The position numbers and the translations under genes were made by a program. The notes below the pieces were generated by a model that saw only the letters and a list, made by a program, of their open reading frames with translations, did not search any database and was not told the origin of the DNA. Below are positions 45,212 through 56,913 of a stretch of 64,000 bases of DNA, one piece after another. Location: contig JAMXDE010000023.1 in NCBI GenBank assembly GCA_026770025.1, positions 248,001 through 312,000 on the forward strand, in the 5' to 3' direction. The number at the start of each line of letters is the position of its first letter. Within the stretch, counting starts at the first letter, position 1. The DNA is from Craspedostauros australis. Lineage: Eukaryota; Bacillariophyta; Bacillariophyceae; Mastogloiales; Achnanthaceae.

Positions 45212-46527
45212 GGTGGCTTGGATGGATCTTGATTACAAGCTGATGCGAGATGACAGATGACAGATCGAGGAATGGGACCTGAATCCGAGACTGGGAGGTT
45301 GCTGATAGGTCACAAGTGTGTCCAGTCGAGGTGAGTATGCCACTTTGGTATTTGTTCTTTCAGAGTTGGTCCTGGTGCGTTGTTGGTAAGTATGAACACT
45401 ATGAGAGAAACAATGCCAGGGTTGGCATGGTGCAGTACTACATCAAGATGTCTCTCCCGGCGAAGATTTCATGTTCTGTATCCTCAAGGCCCACTGCAAC
45501 TCCGTTGATTCCAACAACAACAACACCAGCAGCAACAGAATTGCCATCACCAAACACCAAACATTGATGTTGTCCACATTCAATCGATGTGCATGATCAA
45601 GGTGACTGACACACACAGAGGGAGCAGGCCTGGATGATCGATGGCGACAATCCAATTCAAACTTTCAATCACATGGTCGCCTGTAATGTTGTGGAATATG
45701 GTGCACAGCATCACCTCACCTTCATCGAGTCCCACGCACGCCATGCTTCCTTCCATGTACCACGATGCGCACTCGTGCATGTATCCATGATTCACAACCT
45801 CCCCATTCCGCGTGAATGGTGCTATGAAGCAACATGGTTGAGTTTGGCATAGTGGACATACTTGTACTTGTGCCATCTCTTCTCTCTGGAGAGAGCGAGC
45901 TATCGTTCGTTTTGGATCACTTGTACTGGTTCTTATCTCGAATTTGAGTTTCAAGTTTTGAAACCACCACGATCTCTCCAACCACACCCACAAACATGAA
46001 TCCAAAATGTGGCGCCAGATTCGAAACGATGAGAAGGTTCGGCGTTGCCAGAAGGCGGGAAAGCGTGCGTGTGCATGCTGTCCCAATCGTGGACATGATT
46101 GAACATCGATAGAGTACTTCATGAGTCTCGAATAAATCATTCTTGGTCGAATGGATCAAAATGAGATCTTTCCACAATCACGAAGAAGAAGGAATCCAAA
46201 CCCGACGACACGAACCGCCACAAACAAACACCAAGGCTGACCATCTGCCGATCCGCACAACACCACCGCGATGGAATGGGATCGAGAGGGGCCGATCCTG
46301 ATGTGGAATAGTCACACGAGGACTCTGGCGCGAACATAATCGTACTGCAGGAGGAGCATTGAATAGAGTAGGTCGAAGAGCACACCTGAAGCCGGAAGAG
46401 AAAGAGAGATAGAGAGAGGCGATTGATTCATCTAGAGAGGTATTGCGGAATACTGCCTTCTCTCTCTCTAGACCCGCCAAGTGGTCTTGCTGCCATCAGC
46501 AGATAGACACACTCTCTCTGTCTTGAC
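45212..46527. promoter_or_regulatory. 1.3 kb divergent intergenic region
   Basis: Separates the start of the minus-strand membrane protein from the plus-strand GTPase, so it should hold both promoters. CT/GA-rich runs lie at 46400-46475, directly before the GTPase start, perhaps in its 5' leader. No further gene is seen. Confidence 0.5.
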
Positions 46528-49014
46528 ATGATTGCCACCTCAACACTGCAGACAATCCGGTTGTCGTTGTCGACGAGGGCACGTGTGCGAGGATCATGCG
46601 CCAGGAGGTTCTTGGCATCGACACCAGACGTTGCACCGCAACCCAATGACAATGGCACGGCGACAGCGCCATCGCCAGCGGCGTTGCCAAACGAAACACC
46701 GCGCGGCATCTTCCGTCTGCTGGGCGCCAAAGAGCGCGCGTTGCTATCCGAACAGCAGACGCTGACGCAGCTGGCACGCCGCATCGCTCGCGAGGTGGGA
46801 TCGGTCGATGTGCGCAAATCGGAGAATCGACGATTCCTGGAGGAGTTCCAATTGGATTCCACCTTTGCGGTGGTCATTGCTGGCGAATTCAATGCTGGCA
46901 AGTCGACCTTGGTCAACGCGTTGCTGGGGCAGAAGATGTTGGACATGGGTGCCTTGCCCACCACAGATTGCATCACGATTGTCAGCAACCCGGTTGCGAC
47001 GTCGCCGTCGGTTGATTCGATCCATGCTGACACGCAGGATGGTAGCGACGCTACGACACCCACCAAGCAACAGCAACAGCGAGAACGCACATCGTTGCCG
47101 TCAGGCGTTGTCTTGCACCGCGTTGCGAAGGAGATGCCATTGCTGCACGATCTCACGTTGATTGACACGCCGGGCACCAACGCCGTGCTCACCGACCACA
47201 CGGCGCGCACACTGCGGTTGCTGCCGGCCGCCGATTTGCTGCTCTTTGTCACGTCGGCCGATCGGCCGTTCCCAGACAGCGAGCGCACGCTGCTCAAGAG
47301 CATCCAGGCCTTCCGCAGGAATATCGTCATCGTTATCAACAAGATGGACATCTTGGATTCCGCCGGCGGCGATCATGGCAAGGAGCAGAAGCAGCAGGTG
47401 GTGGACTTTGTCACGCACAATGCAAGCGAATTGCTCGGCGCGAGGCCCATTGTTCTGCCGATCAGCTCGCGCGATGCGCTGACTGCCAAGGTCATGACGC
47501 ACAGCAGCGGTTCGAAGAGTGACGGCAGCGCAGCAAGTGACGGCGAAGAGCGGTCCTCCAATTTGGGGATGCTGTGGGAGCGAAGTCACTTCGAGTCGCT
47601 GGAATCATTCCTCAAGGACACGTTGACGGCCGAAACCAAACTCAAATCCAAACTCACCAATCCGCTGGGCGTCATCGAGGGCATCATCGCCGAGTGCCTT
47701 CAGAAACTGGAACATCAGCAGAAGGACCTCGAGGCCGACGTTGCCACCCTCAACATATTCCAAAGCCAGTTCAATGGTTGGAAGAACGAGCTCCAGGCCG
47801 ACCTGGCCACGTCACGGCGAGACGTGTCCAACATGCTCACATCGCAAGGCGAGCGTTGCTCGACGTTGTTGGATCAAACGAGTTGGCTTGATCTGTACAG
47901 GATATCATTCGATCAATCGGCGTTTGACAAGGCGTGGAAGGACACGCGGTCCATCTCTACAGCGCAATCCCAGCAGACGATGAAAGACGATCTTCTGGAT
48001 CAGGTCAGAGACACAGCGTAAGTGGGCCGGTTTGAGAGTGTTTTGTGCAGATATTGGCGTGACATGTGAGATGGGGAAGGTTTGGAAGATGGCTTGATGT
48101 CGATCCATGCCTCCATGTGATTACGAATACCACCCATGCGATGAGTCTTGGTCTTGCCATTCATCCAAGGAAGGAAGCGTGCCATGCAGCTTGGCTGCCT
48201 TCTATCATACTATCTACCAAGGTTGATGCCCCAGCGGCATTGTCACCACGTCATCGGCATGATCATGAGTATGCTACCAAGATGCTGCAGCAACAAGTGC
48301 TCCGTTCGTGCAACGTACCCTGACTCACGTGATGTTTCAATGCTGAAATGGAAGCACCCACACGCGCAAAATTCAAATGCACATGGACATCTTCGTCGAT
48401 GCAGTGACTCCGTCGCAACAAGAGGAAGGGCACAAGGACAGGCCGTCATTGAGTACTTGGGAAAACGGCCAGCCATGCAAAATCAGAGCCTGATTGGAAG
48501 CGTGACATCCGCATCTCGTTTTGAAGACACCCGGAAAAGTTTAGAAGAACGCCTGTCAAATGCTGTGGTCGAGACGATGGACTTTGATGAAACGGAGGAA
48601 GTCGGGCGCGTCTTCGAATCACTCCGCAGTGCAGCGATGGTGTCGGCAGGATTGCAAATAGGTGCACTCGGATCGGTTGGCCTGGCTGCAATGCAGTCGC
48701 TGGATGTCATTGCGGCATCATCGTCAGCGCTGGCGTTCGTCGTCACGGGTGGGGCATGGCTGTATTCGGGCACGACGAGGATACGGGGGTCGTACCAGCA
48801 GACGTGGAAACTACGTGCTTCCAGGTTGGATGCAGCGTTGGAAGAGATTTGTTCGAAGGAGCTGGAACGGGTCAACAGGCGGATCCTTGATGGCGTTGCA
48901 CCGTACACGAGATTCGTCGAGACAGAACAGGAGAGAACAAGTGACCTCGTGGATCGATGCGAAGGCGTGCTGTCGTCCTCGAAGAACCTCCGGAGAAGGA
49001 TTGGCAAGCTCTAA
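46528..49014 (+). CDS. dynamin-like GTPase (FZL/mitofusin-like), probable mitochondrial leader, two exons
   Basis: Exons 46528-48017 and 48405-49014 give 699 residues, in frame. The first 35 residues are Arg/Ser/Thr-rich without acidic residues and end R-R-F-L-A-S, typical of a mitochondrial presequence. There is no diatom plastid A-S-A-F-type signal. The GTPase domain has G-E-F-N-A-G-K-S-T (119-127), a conserved T in L-P-T-T-D, D-T-P-G (213-216) and N-K-M-D (271-274). These fit the bacterial-dynamin/FZL branch that remodels organelle membranes. A coiled region follows. Exon 2 contains two hydrophobic segments (A-L-G-S-V-G-L-A-A-M and A-L-A-F-V-V-T-G-G-A-W-L), which could be the membrane paddle. 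Plant FZL is plastidic, so a mitochondrial location would be a difference. Confidence 0.88.
48018..48404 (+). other. intron of the dynamin-like GTPase gene
   Basis: 387 nt, strong donor GTAAGT, acceptor GATGCAG preceded by a pyrimidine-rich stretch. Splicing completes an Ala codon and keeps the frame into exon 2. Unspliced RNA would stop immediately (TAA in the donor). Confidence 0.85.
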
Positions 49015-50007
49015 TTTGTGTGATGCGTCAACTTCAATCAAATGGTTTTGCAACTGCCCGCAGATGGCACCTGTCTCCTTGGCGACACAGACAAACAACA
49101 GTAGAGTGAGTCCAGTGGAGTATTTGTACGAGAGTGCTATGTCCTAATACACAGCCCATGCTATCGCTCTCTCTCTCTCTGTAGAGGGAATAAGGCGCTG
49201 AGTGGGAGCGCCATCGTGCATTGGAATTGGTGCAATAGTATGGTATACTACAATCAAGCGCTCGCGCATAGAGCATGTGCCAGTACACACGAGGGATGAG
49301 GGCCGTTCGCAGAACAAGAATGCGATACGCTCTTGCGCCATGAGGCAAAGCCCGGCTGCGGTGTTGGTGCTCGGCCAATACGCACATATTATTCGTGCAC
49401 TTGCACTGTTGAGTACTTTCTTCTCTCCTTGCGAATTCCTGTCTTGTGGTGTCCCGCATGTTCGCCTTCCGACATTCAATGGTCCATCTCTCCAGCGTCC
49501 CGGCACGAATGCAAGTACTCGTATGTATAGAGAGCAATCAACAGGATACTGCTTGTACATGGCTCATTGAGTACTCGTGGTGCACGTGCGAGTGCATGTG
49601 CACGTGCGAGATGCTCACCAAGTAACGGTGACAAGTGTCACATCATTGTTGGCCTTGCGCGCCAACTCATGTCTGACTTGCTTCTCCCAACGAACTCCTT
49701 CGCTAGCTACGATAGTGCTTCCACCTCTGGACCCAAGAGGGCTGAGCGTTGTGCTTGGTCACGTACCAACATGCTGCAGGATCGCGCTCCCCAAGGCATC
49801 ATCATTGGTGTTTTCGCGGCAGTCCTGTTGTGTCTCGGTCTCCCGGATGCATGCCTCAACGGCTGGTCCATCACGATGACGGACACCACGCGATTACCCT
49901 TTTGGTATGAAGTAGTGCCACACTCATGTCTTGCTACGAGGACAGCATGCTTCGATTGACCTTGTAACTCCAACGAATGCTCAGAGGTGTTGATAATCAA
50001 GGAGGAT
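49015..50007. other. gene-free convergent spacer (1 kb)
   Basis: Lies between the 3' ends of the GTPase and the C-x2-C family gene. No supported gene. It contains a CT run at about 49168-49180 and two copies of AGTACTCGT (49514, 49570). Confidence 0.5.
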
Positions 50008-51795
50008 TCAACTCAAGTTGTAAATGCTCAGCTGGGGCGGACCCTCCTTGGTCAACTTGCTCCTCTCCGTTTGGGTGAGATGGTGGATGAAGCGAATTCC
50101 GTCATCGACGTCCACCAGGCCAATCTGGGCGGCGGTTTCTGCCCAGTACGTCCTCCCTGCACCCGAAGCGGTGCGTTTGGTCATGGACAGGCGGGCGAAT
50201 TCTTGCTTGATGTCCTCAGGCATTTGCTGACAAATACCAGTCTGCATGTGAGAGGTGCTCATGTTCTGTGCTGCCTGGTACATGCCACGGATAGATGCGG
50301 GAAAGTAGGTGGCCCCGCGATGGCGCGAGATCGTTGATAGGTGTTTGCAATGGCGGCACCGCATGCCGACCTGACCCCTGAGGATTGGCCTGTTTCTGCC
50401 ACGGGAACGCACGTTTGGCTCGTGCTCGCCCGCTATGAAGACCTCGATCTGGAGGCGGGTCAAGACCTGGTTTGGCGCGAGGCGTTTGTAATCGCCTAGG
50501 ATGCAGAGAATACGCGGCAGATCTCGAATTTGGGTGTCGACGGTTGGGATCGCTATTTTGCCGCCACTGGCGCCAGGTAACGACGAGCCGGTTATTGCCA
50601 GATGCCGTTTGGTCAATTCCAACTGAAGTTTGTAGTCAGAATGATTGTAGATACCTGGCTGACTTGGCTCGGGCGTCTTCAGCACTGACGGAACAGACGA
50701 GAGTGAGTTGCCGCGATTGCAAGGACGCTCGGTGCGTTTTTTCGTCGGTTTCCGAGGCGTTGGCTTACGAGTTAACGGCTGTGAACTGTTGCGAAGTGAG
50801 GATGAAGCCAAGACCTGATCTTCGGTTCGTTCGCGCCTCACATCCGAAGCTGTCGATGGTTGCTGCTGCATCGACTCGTTTGGAATTGACAAACGCGCTG
50901 CTGCTGATATTGGCATTCTCGCAGGTGGTCGCAATGGAGGGGATATCAAACCTGGCGGCTGTGAGTTTTGCGGCGGTTGTGCAAGCAGTATCGGCACCAA
51001 TGCTGGAGGTGTTGGTTGCGGGTAGGCGAAGCCTGGCCATTGCGGCGCATATTGTAGTGGTTGCATAGGCTGCAGTGTTTGCAGGTGGGGCTGTTGATAC
51101 AGTGACTGAGCAAACTGAATATGCGGTGCTACCGTCAGAGGGGCCCTCTGTGCCGTCGTGGCTGGGATCGGAGCGATGGGCAGGCCAGCAGGTGTGCGCG
51201 AGGGCACCCGAGGCTGAGCATCCATGACGGGTATAGTCTGCTGGGCTCCAGGACGAGCAGCTGGACCAGGCAGCCCTGTTGGGAATGGCATATTCAAATC
51301 AGTCAGAGGGTAAGGATTGGGCGCCGACATGAAGACTGCGCCATTGTTGCCAACCACAATCTGCTGTCCCATGCCCGGGGTTGCATTAATCATCACGAGC
51401 CTTGCATTCGCAACAGGGCTGTAGGGTTGTTGGATCTGTGCTTGCTGAAGCATTGGCGCAGGCAGCCCCTGACTGTTCGCTGTGAAGAAAAGCGGCTGCA
51501 CTGCTGTGACACTGGGCTGCGTCTGCAGACTTTGCGCTTCAGCCGCGGTCTGGGCGAGAGATTCGGCTGATGGATGATCGGCTTGGTGGCCAGATGGGGT
51601 GGATTTCACCGCGTCTGGAACAGTCTGGAGGCTGTTGGCGGGCACCATGGCTGCTGTGCCTACGTTGAGGATTTGGTGTTGCTGCAGGATGGTTGAGCCT
51701 ACTGAAGGCAATGCATCCAAGGAAGGACCGGCAGACGATGACAGAGACTCGTCGGGCGGTGGCACAGGTGATTCTCGCCTTCTTCTCTTCGCCAT
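50008..51795 (-). CDS. unnamed C-x2-C domain family protein, copy 1
   Basis: 595 residues from an ATG at 51795, chosen because it begins M-A-K-R-R-R-R, a nuclear-type signal. The frame extends to 52464, but that part reads as translated leader. Residues 20-400 are Pro/Gln/Ala-rich and disordered, like an activation region. The C-terminal part (about 430-570) is a compact conserved unit: L-Q-I-E-V-F-I-A, then G-Q-V-G-M-R-C-R-H-C-K-H (from about 474), F-P-A-S-I-R-G-M-Y, H-M-Q-T-G-I-C, R-T-Y-W-A-E-T-A and G-I-R-F-I. The pattern C-x2-C ... H-x4-C could bind zinc. The same unit ends the gene at 62288-64000. I do not recognise a named family. Role unknown; nuclear location is inferred. Confidence 0.82.
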   Translation of the reverse strand: MAKRRRRESPVPPPDESLSSSAGPSLDALPSVGSTILQQHQILNVGTAAMVPANSLQTVPDAVKSTPSGHQADHPSAESLAQTAAEAQSLQTQPSVTAVQPLFFTANSQGLPAPMLQQAQIQQPYSPVANARLVMINATPGMGQQIVVGNNGAVFMSAPNPYPLTDLNMPFPTGLPGPAARPGAQQTIPVMDAQPRVPSRTPAGLPIAPIPATTAQRAPLTVAPHIQFAQSLYQQPHLQTLQPMQPLQYAPQWPGFAYPQPTPPALVPILLAQPPQNSQPPGLISPPLRPPARMPISAAARLSIPNESMQQQPSTASDVRRERTEDQVLASSSLRNSSQPLTRKPTPRKPTKKRTERPCNRGNSLSSVPSVLKTPEPSQPGIYNHSDYKLQLELTKRHLAITGSSLPGASGGKIAIPTVDTQIRDLPRILCILGDYKRLAPNQVLTRLQIEVFIAGEHEPNVRSRGRNRPILRGQVGMRCRHCKHLSTISRHRGATYFPASIRGMYQAAQNMSTSHMQTGICQQMPEDIKQEFARLSMTKRTASGAGRTYWAETAAQIGLVDVDDGIRFIHHLTQTERSKLTKEGPPQLSIYNLS

Positions 51796-53877
51796 CCGAT
51801 GAGCAACATGATCATGCCGATGAGCTGCATCGTCGTCTGTATGAGCCAGCAGCCAACATGCCATGGTCAAGACAACGTCAGAAGTATTGCATGGTGTTAC
51901 ATTGCATTGCATCACATGGTCGAAAGTCGTCGATGCAGCAAGAAGATGACGGAGACGTACGCACCAGAAGGTACGAATAGAGGCGAGGAAAGGGGAAAGG
52001 AAGGCAGGGCAAACGAGAATGAGAACGGATGTCGAAGTATACAAGAGGTGGCCGCAGAATGTAAAACTCCATACTCTATTCTGCAGAGAGAGTGCACAAA
52101 CCCACAGTCCAAGCAGCCAAACTCTTGCCGCTGGCTGGATTGAAGTTGCAAGAATAGGGCAGTTCTTCCCGACACCAAACGAAGGCTGTGCAAATAGCTC
52201 CAAACACTCTGAAGCAGCAAGAAAAAGACGAAACAGCATCCATCTCACCATTGTGCACATGTCTCGTCGGACTGCTCCGCGAGTATGTTTCAACAGCCAC
52301 ACTGGTCGCCATGGCGTGTGCGGAGCCGGCGTTGGATTGACCAGCAACTGGAGGAATCCCATTTGTGGAGCCGTTACGCCCTGTTGCTTGCATCGTCGCA
52401 TCTGTGTGCCTGGAGGACGTAGGAACAAGGGGCGAAGGCATGTCTGTTGTGTGCGAGTATGCAAACGTATGGTTATCCTGCGAGGACATCAATGTCAGGC
52501 GCCGTCGTCGCTATCGTCACTATCGTCACCTTTGTCGTTGCTGCTGAAACTGTTCTGGTTTGCTCAAGAAGGCCCTCAAGTGAGCTTGTTTCACTCAACG
52601 CACGGATCTGTACGAGAGAGTGCCTGTACTTGCAGAGCAACACTCGCGATGGATGCAGTGCTTTCAATTTGGAAGTGAACGCGTCGTTGAATGTATCGTA
52701 GGTCGTAGTTTTGCACAATCGATCAAGCAAGGATCACCATTCCAACGATGAGATTGTGTTTCATCCAGGAGCAACTTTCGCTAGAGTGAGTTGACTTTCG
52801 GTGGTGTGATGAATGGAATGCCTGGGTACTCCACCGACGAACCTGACTGGAACATGCTCCCCGTTCTCGAGATTTCTGTGCTCTCGTGCCGCAGTTGCTC
52901 GTACTCTCAGGAGGATCTCCTCAGAGAGACGAGAGCAGATTTAGCAAGTGGCCTGTTGGTATTGGTTTGGTTGGACACGACGACGAGCTCATGCATTCCA
53001 ACGAGTAGTCTGTACTGTGGTTCGATCTGCAAGTATCCCTGAAGTACTCTAGAGTACTCGTGTACTGTGTGCTTGTGTCTTGCGCTTCGGCGATTGTCAT
53101 CTTGGTGCCAGCGCATCAGGGGAGCGAACATGCCGTTCTTTGCCTTCCCACAGGAATCGCAGGAGTTGCGCCTCTACGCGAGCATCCGCGTATTCGTGGG
53201 GGGTACGGTATAAACAATTAACATGTACATTTATCGCTTGCCATTGCCATTGTTACGTATATTGGCTTGATCACCAACAAGCATGTATTTTCCGTGTGTT
53301 CTCTGTGCCGTGACAAAACTCGAGAGCTTTTTGGCTGTTTCCACGAGTACTCGTCTTTGCATCTTGGCAACACAGGCACAACTGTCAATGGTTTGTCGTC
53401 AATCTCCGAGGCGTACACGCAGGGAGAACATGCCGTCGAGGGGTAATAGACCAGAAAACAATCAGAAGAATCCGACATTGAAAACTACACAGAGCCCCCC
53501 AGCGCGCACGTATGATACTGATCGTGTTGCAGCTGCTTGGGGTGTGCGTGTCGCGCCAAACAAGTGACGATGTTGGTGGTTGACGGTTTCGTGGAAGCGC
53601 ATGAGACAAGTCCGCCGGATCGTTCGCTACTGAGCGAGATAAGGGCTTAATTTAGGGCTGCAACTATTCGTAGGCCATTCTACGTCGCACCGCACGCTTC
53701 ACACGAGGAGAGCGGCACTGACGCACGAGACGTGTGGACCGTTCCGATCAAACAGTGCACGTGAAGGACTCACCTGAACAACCAGCGCAAAATGGGCACG
53801 GGTTGTGCCAGATAGCTCACGGCAGATGGTACGATGGCATCCTTCCTTGTGTTTCGTGCTATGTATTTCTGCGTTAT
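51796..53877. other. gene-free stretch (2.1 kb)
   Basis: Upstream of the minus-strand C-x2-C gene and downstream of the next minus-strand gene. No supported gene. Three near GTCACTATC/ATCGTCACC units lie at 52505-52540. AGTACTCGT occurs at 53053 and 53346. Confidence 0.5.
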
Positions 53878-56800
53878 TTAAAGATCGTAGGCGCCTTTGC
53901 GCGGAAGTCCCTTGAGGATCACGTCATTGACAAAATTGTTTGTGTACGTGATGTCGCATCGCGGATTTGATCCATTCTTCGTGCCACACAACCACATCCA
54001 GTTTTTCGAACACGAACGGCTGGGCACCTTCTTGTCGACTTGAATGCCAGTACCCGTGTCTCTCTCGGCCTGTTTTGCACGGATACGAGGCGCCCACTGG
54101 AACCTTGCCTCGCGGTACGAATAGGCTTGTTTGAGATCAACGCCTGCCCATTTCTGTGCGGGTTCGGAGCGCCGAAAGCGCAAATCGCGACATTTTGTCC
54201 CTTGTTGCGGAGGCCAGTTGTTGGTTGTTGCTGTTGACGCTGCTGGTACGCAATCTGCCAGTATCAGATGTCCATCAACGGCAGCAGCTGTTGTCATCGT
54301 CACATTCAACTCGTGACGTGCGTTGATTCGATAGGTACTCTCATGTTCATCTCCTGCGTCAGTTCTTCCCGATGTCTGCACGGTTGCATTGTGGATACGG
54401 TGAGGGCGATGACAATGGTGCGTCGAGACGGTCGGCTTGTTTTCAACCAGTCCCGTGCGTTCTTGGTATGCCAGAACCTGCTGGTGCGACGAGCTCCGTG
54501 GTGAGGACCTTTGGATGCTTGGTATTGACGGCGCTTCGTCAGTCAAAGGTTGGTGATCTGCCTTGCAAAAGTTGGTCTGCGCCAACCACAACGCGTCAGG
54601 CTGGGATGCAATCGTCTGAATTGCATCCTCGAACAAGATTGCCGTGGTCCCATTCGCTCCGTGCTGGAATCGACGCCGCTGCTGATCATCATCACCATGA
54701 TCACCATGAATCCACTTTCGTTGGTCTTGGTGACTGGCGCAACGCTGACTTGGCTTCGTCTCGTCACAATGTTGCTGCGCATGAAACGAAAGGGATTCAT
54801 CTCGGTCATGGCTGGACCTGCAGAGGTCATGAACGTCGAAATGCCCAACACATCCCGACGTTTCTGATGTAGAAGTATGCGTGCATCTTTCTTGGTCATT
54901 CTTGACGGGCGGCAATGGCCATGGGAAGGCGGATGTCAAGACGTCGCCGTCAAATGACATGGCACGCTGCTTACACGATCGTGCGCTCTTGGTGAAACTG
55001 TTCGCAGCTCCAAGGATGCTGACAGCGGTCGTGCAACCTTCATGGGTCCCACAAGATCGAGGGCTTGCTGCGTTGGGGGCTTGGAGGATACTGTTCGAGT
55101 CAACCTGGTTGCTCAGGCCATAATGAGAGCGCCTGTGCAGGTGGTGGACACTGCCAGACGAGCAAGAAGACCAGTGGTGGCTCCAAACACCTTCAACGAT
55201 TCCGTCATCCCAGTTTGTAAATGCGACAAAGGTGCTTCCCGCGATGGAAACGGCGCTTGCACCATGCAGAGCGTGAAAGGTGTCACCACATGTGGAGAGA
55301 GCTTCCGACCGTTCGCAGAGCAACTCATCTTGGTCCCGTTCCATGGTGCCGTCAGAGCAGCCTTCATCCATGATGAGTTCGTGTGCATTTGGAAAGAGTC
55401 CTGACATGCCAGTACTCACCACCTTCCACGTTAAGGTGGTACCATGAACGGACTCTACATGCAAGATTTGTCTTCGCGTGCGGCAGAAGGGCACCATGTC
55501 GCTTCCTACCACTGCCGGTGCGCTCGAGTTTGTTGTCAACCGCGGTGGCGGACCACCATGCGCATCCTCTGTATTCAGTTGCGTCTGATCTGAAATTGCG
55601 CAGTCCGATGTTAGGATCCAAACTTCAGGTGGTCGTGGTTGCAGCAGCATAGCTCTAGTACTGTGTGTGGTGATGGACTCCACCAGATCAACGATCTTCT
55701 TGCCCAGCGCATGTTCTTGGAATGATCTGGATGCATTGTGGAAATAGTCGGAAGAACGCTTCACGAATGGGTCGTACCATGCCATCTCCATCCTACTTGC
55801 CTGATTTCCTTTCATGAAGAACACTTCGTGTTTGGGCCCTAGTTGAGACCACACAGCTGTAGGATGTGTGGCGCTGTGCAACATTGCGCCAAGCAAGATC
55901 AGTCCGGATGCTGTCATGACCATGTAGAGCAACCTGCAAGAAGGCGCCTGGCGTGCCGCGATTGCATCCGTCTCATCGAAGCAACGGCCCATCGGCATGC
56001 CGTCCTCCCAACCACCGTCGCCTTGCGTATCACCCGCAGGCAACGAGCGTTGGCTCTCGTCAGCCGTCGTTCCTTCGTTTGTGATAGTCACGATAGGTCT
56101 TGGAGACCGAGCCAGGTTCTGCAACATTACCAACTGTGGCGATGACAACGAAGATGAAGAGGATGATGATACTGAAGAGATGGAAAGAGATGACGATCCT
56201 GCCATGAGAGGCCCATCCCTGTACGCGTTGCACAGTCCACCCTGCACCGATGACGGTGACATCGCGCACAGCTGTGGTACTGACAACGCGGACGGCGATT
56301 GAAAGTTTGCAGGCAGCATCAGCGTGAATGGATTGCGCGTCGCGGTCGCTTGCTTCTCTCGCAGCGCATCCAAGGCCGGTAGGGACGCTGCATGGGTGAT
56401 CTTGCTGTTGGTCGACGTGCTGCCGGCATCTGCAGGTCTTGAAGATGAAGGGAAGTTCAAGTTGGCCAGACGATCTATCTTGCGCTGTAATCGTGCATCC
56501 TCTCCATCGAAGCATTGGACAGCGCTTCGATCATCGACGAGCCGCCGAAATCGTTGCAGTGGGAAGGATGATGCCGTCGATGCTGTCGTTGCTTGTGGCG
56601 ATGATGACGTTGATTTGGGGGCAGTTCTGGTATGATGCGCGTGTTGATCGTGTTGGCACGAAACTGTGGATGCAATATTGATGGGTGCATCGATGCGCTG
56701 TGTGGATTCGTCTTTGCCAGTAACGCGGTGTGCATTGACTGAACCACTGCTGTGGTGTGTTGAACGAAGGTTGTGCTGGAGAGCTTGAGAGTGATGGAGG

Positions 56801-56913
56801 GTCGAGGAACCTGCCTGCAGCTCCACCCTGCTGATCCAAAGTTCCCTCAGTCTGCGCCCATCAAACGATTTGGATCCGCGCGCCTTGTTATTGTTGCTAT
56901 CGATATTCGACAT
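53878..56913 (-). CDS. single-pass membrane protein of unknown function
   Basis: 1011 residues from an ATG at 56913, no intron. No known family is recognised. The N-terminal 320 residues are Ser/Thr/His/Gln-rich with a poly-Ser run, probably cytosolic. One hydrophobic helix (L-L-Y-M-V-M-T-A-S-G-L-I-L-L-G-A-M-L, about 324-347) follows. The C-terminal 660 residues contain many Cys, Trp and His residues and N-x-S/T sites, which fits a lumenal or extracellular domain. Ordered-looking segments include P-P-E-V-W-I-L-T-S-D-C and S-T-F-V-A-F-T-N-W-D-D-G. The C-terminus is basic and aromatic (K-N-W-M-W-L-C-G). A type II topology is inferred. A secreted beta-propeller-like fold is conceivable but not shown. 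Confidence 0.7.
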   Translation of the reverse strand: MSNIDSNNNKARGSKSFDGRRLRELWISRVELQAGSSTLHHSQALQHNLRSTHHSSGSVNAHRVTGKDESTQRIDAPINIASTVSCQHDQHAHHTRTAPKSTSSSPQATTASTASSFPLQRFRRLVDDRSAVQCFDGEDARLQRKIDRLANLNFPSSSRPADAGSTSTNSKITHAASLPALDALREKQATATRNPFTLMLPANFQSPSALSVPQLCAMSPSSVQGGLCNAYRDGPLMAGSSSLSISSVSSSSSSSLSSPQLVMLQNLARSPRPIVTITNEGTTADESQRSLPAGDTQGDGGWEDGMPMGRCFDETDAIAARQAPSCRLLYMVMTASGLILLGAMLHSATHPTAVWSQLGPKHEVFFMKGNQASRMEMAWYDPFVKRSSDYFHNASRSFQEHALGKKIVDLVESITTHSTRAMLLQPRPPEVWILTSDCAISDQTQLNTEDAHGGPPPRLTTNSSAPAVVGSDMVPFCRTRRQILHVESVHGTTLTWKVVSTGMSGLFPNAHELIMDEGCSDGTMERDQDELLCERSEALSTCGDTFHALHGASAVSIAGSTFVAFTNWDDGIVEGVWSHHWSSCSSGSVHHLHRRSHYGLSNQVDSNSILQAPNAASPRSCGTHEGCTTAVSILGAANSFTKSARSCKQRAMSFDGDVLTSAFPWPLPPVKNDQERCTHTSTSETSGCVGHFDVHDLCRSSHDRDESLSFHAQQHCDETKPSQRCASHQDQRKWIHGDHGDDDQQRRRFQHGANGTTAILFEDAIQTIASQPDALWLAQTNFCKADHQPLTDEAPSIPSIQRSSPRSSSHQQVLAYQERTGLVENKPTVSTHHCHRPHRIHNATVQTSGRTDAGDEHESTYRINARHELNVTMTTAAAVDGHLILADCVPAASTATTNNWPPQQGTKCRDLRFRRSEPAQKWAGVDLKQAYSYREARFQWAPRIRAKQAERDTGTGIQVDKKVPSRSCSKNWMWLCGTKNGSNPRCDITYTNNFVNDVILKGLPRKGAYDL

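Noticed and set aside
46428-47351. 307-codon open frame on the minus strand
   Set aside because: It overlaps the GTPase domain on the other strand, which has clear catalytic motifs. The antisense translation has none.
51796-52464. Upstream extension of the C-x2-C protein by 223 residues
   Set aside because: The added part has no conservation with the paralogue and precedes an ATG that opens with a clean basic signal. Treated as leader.
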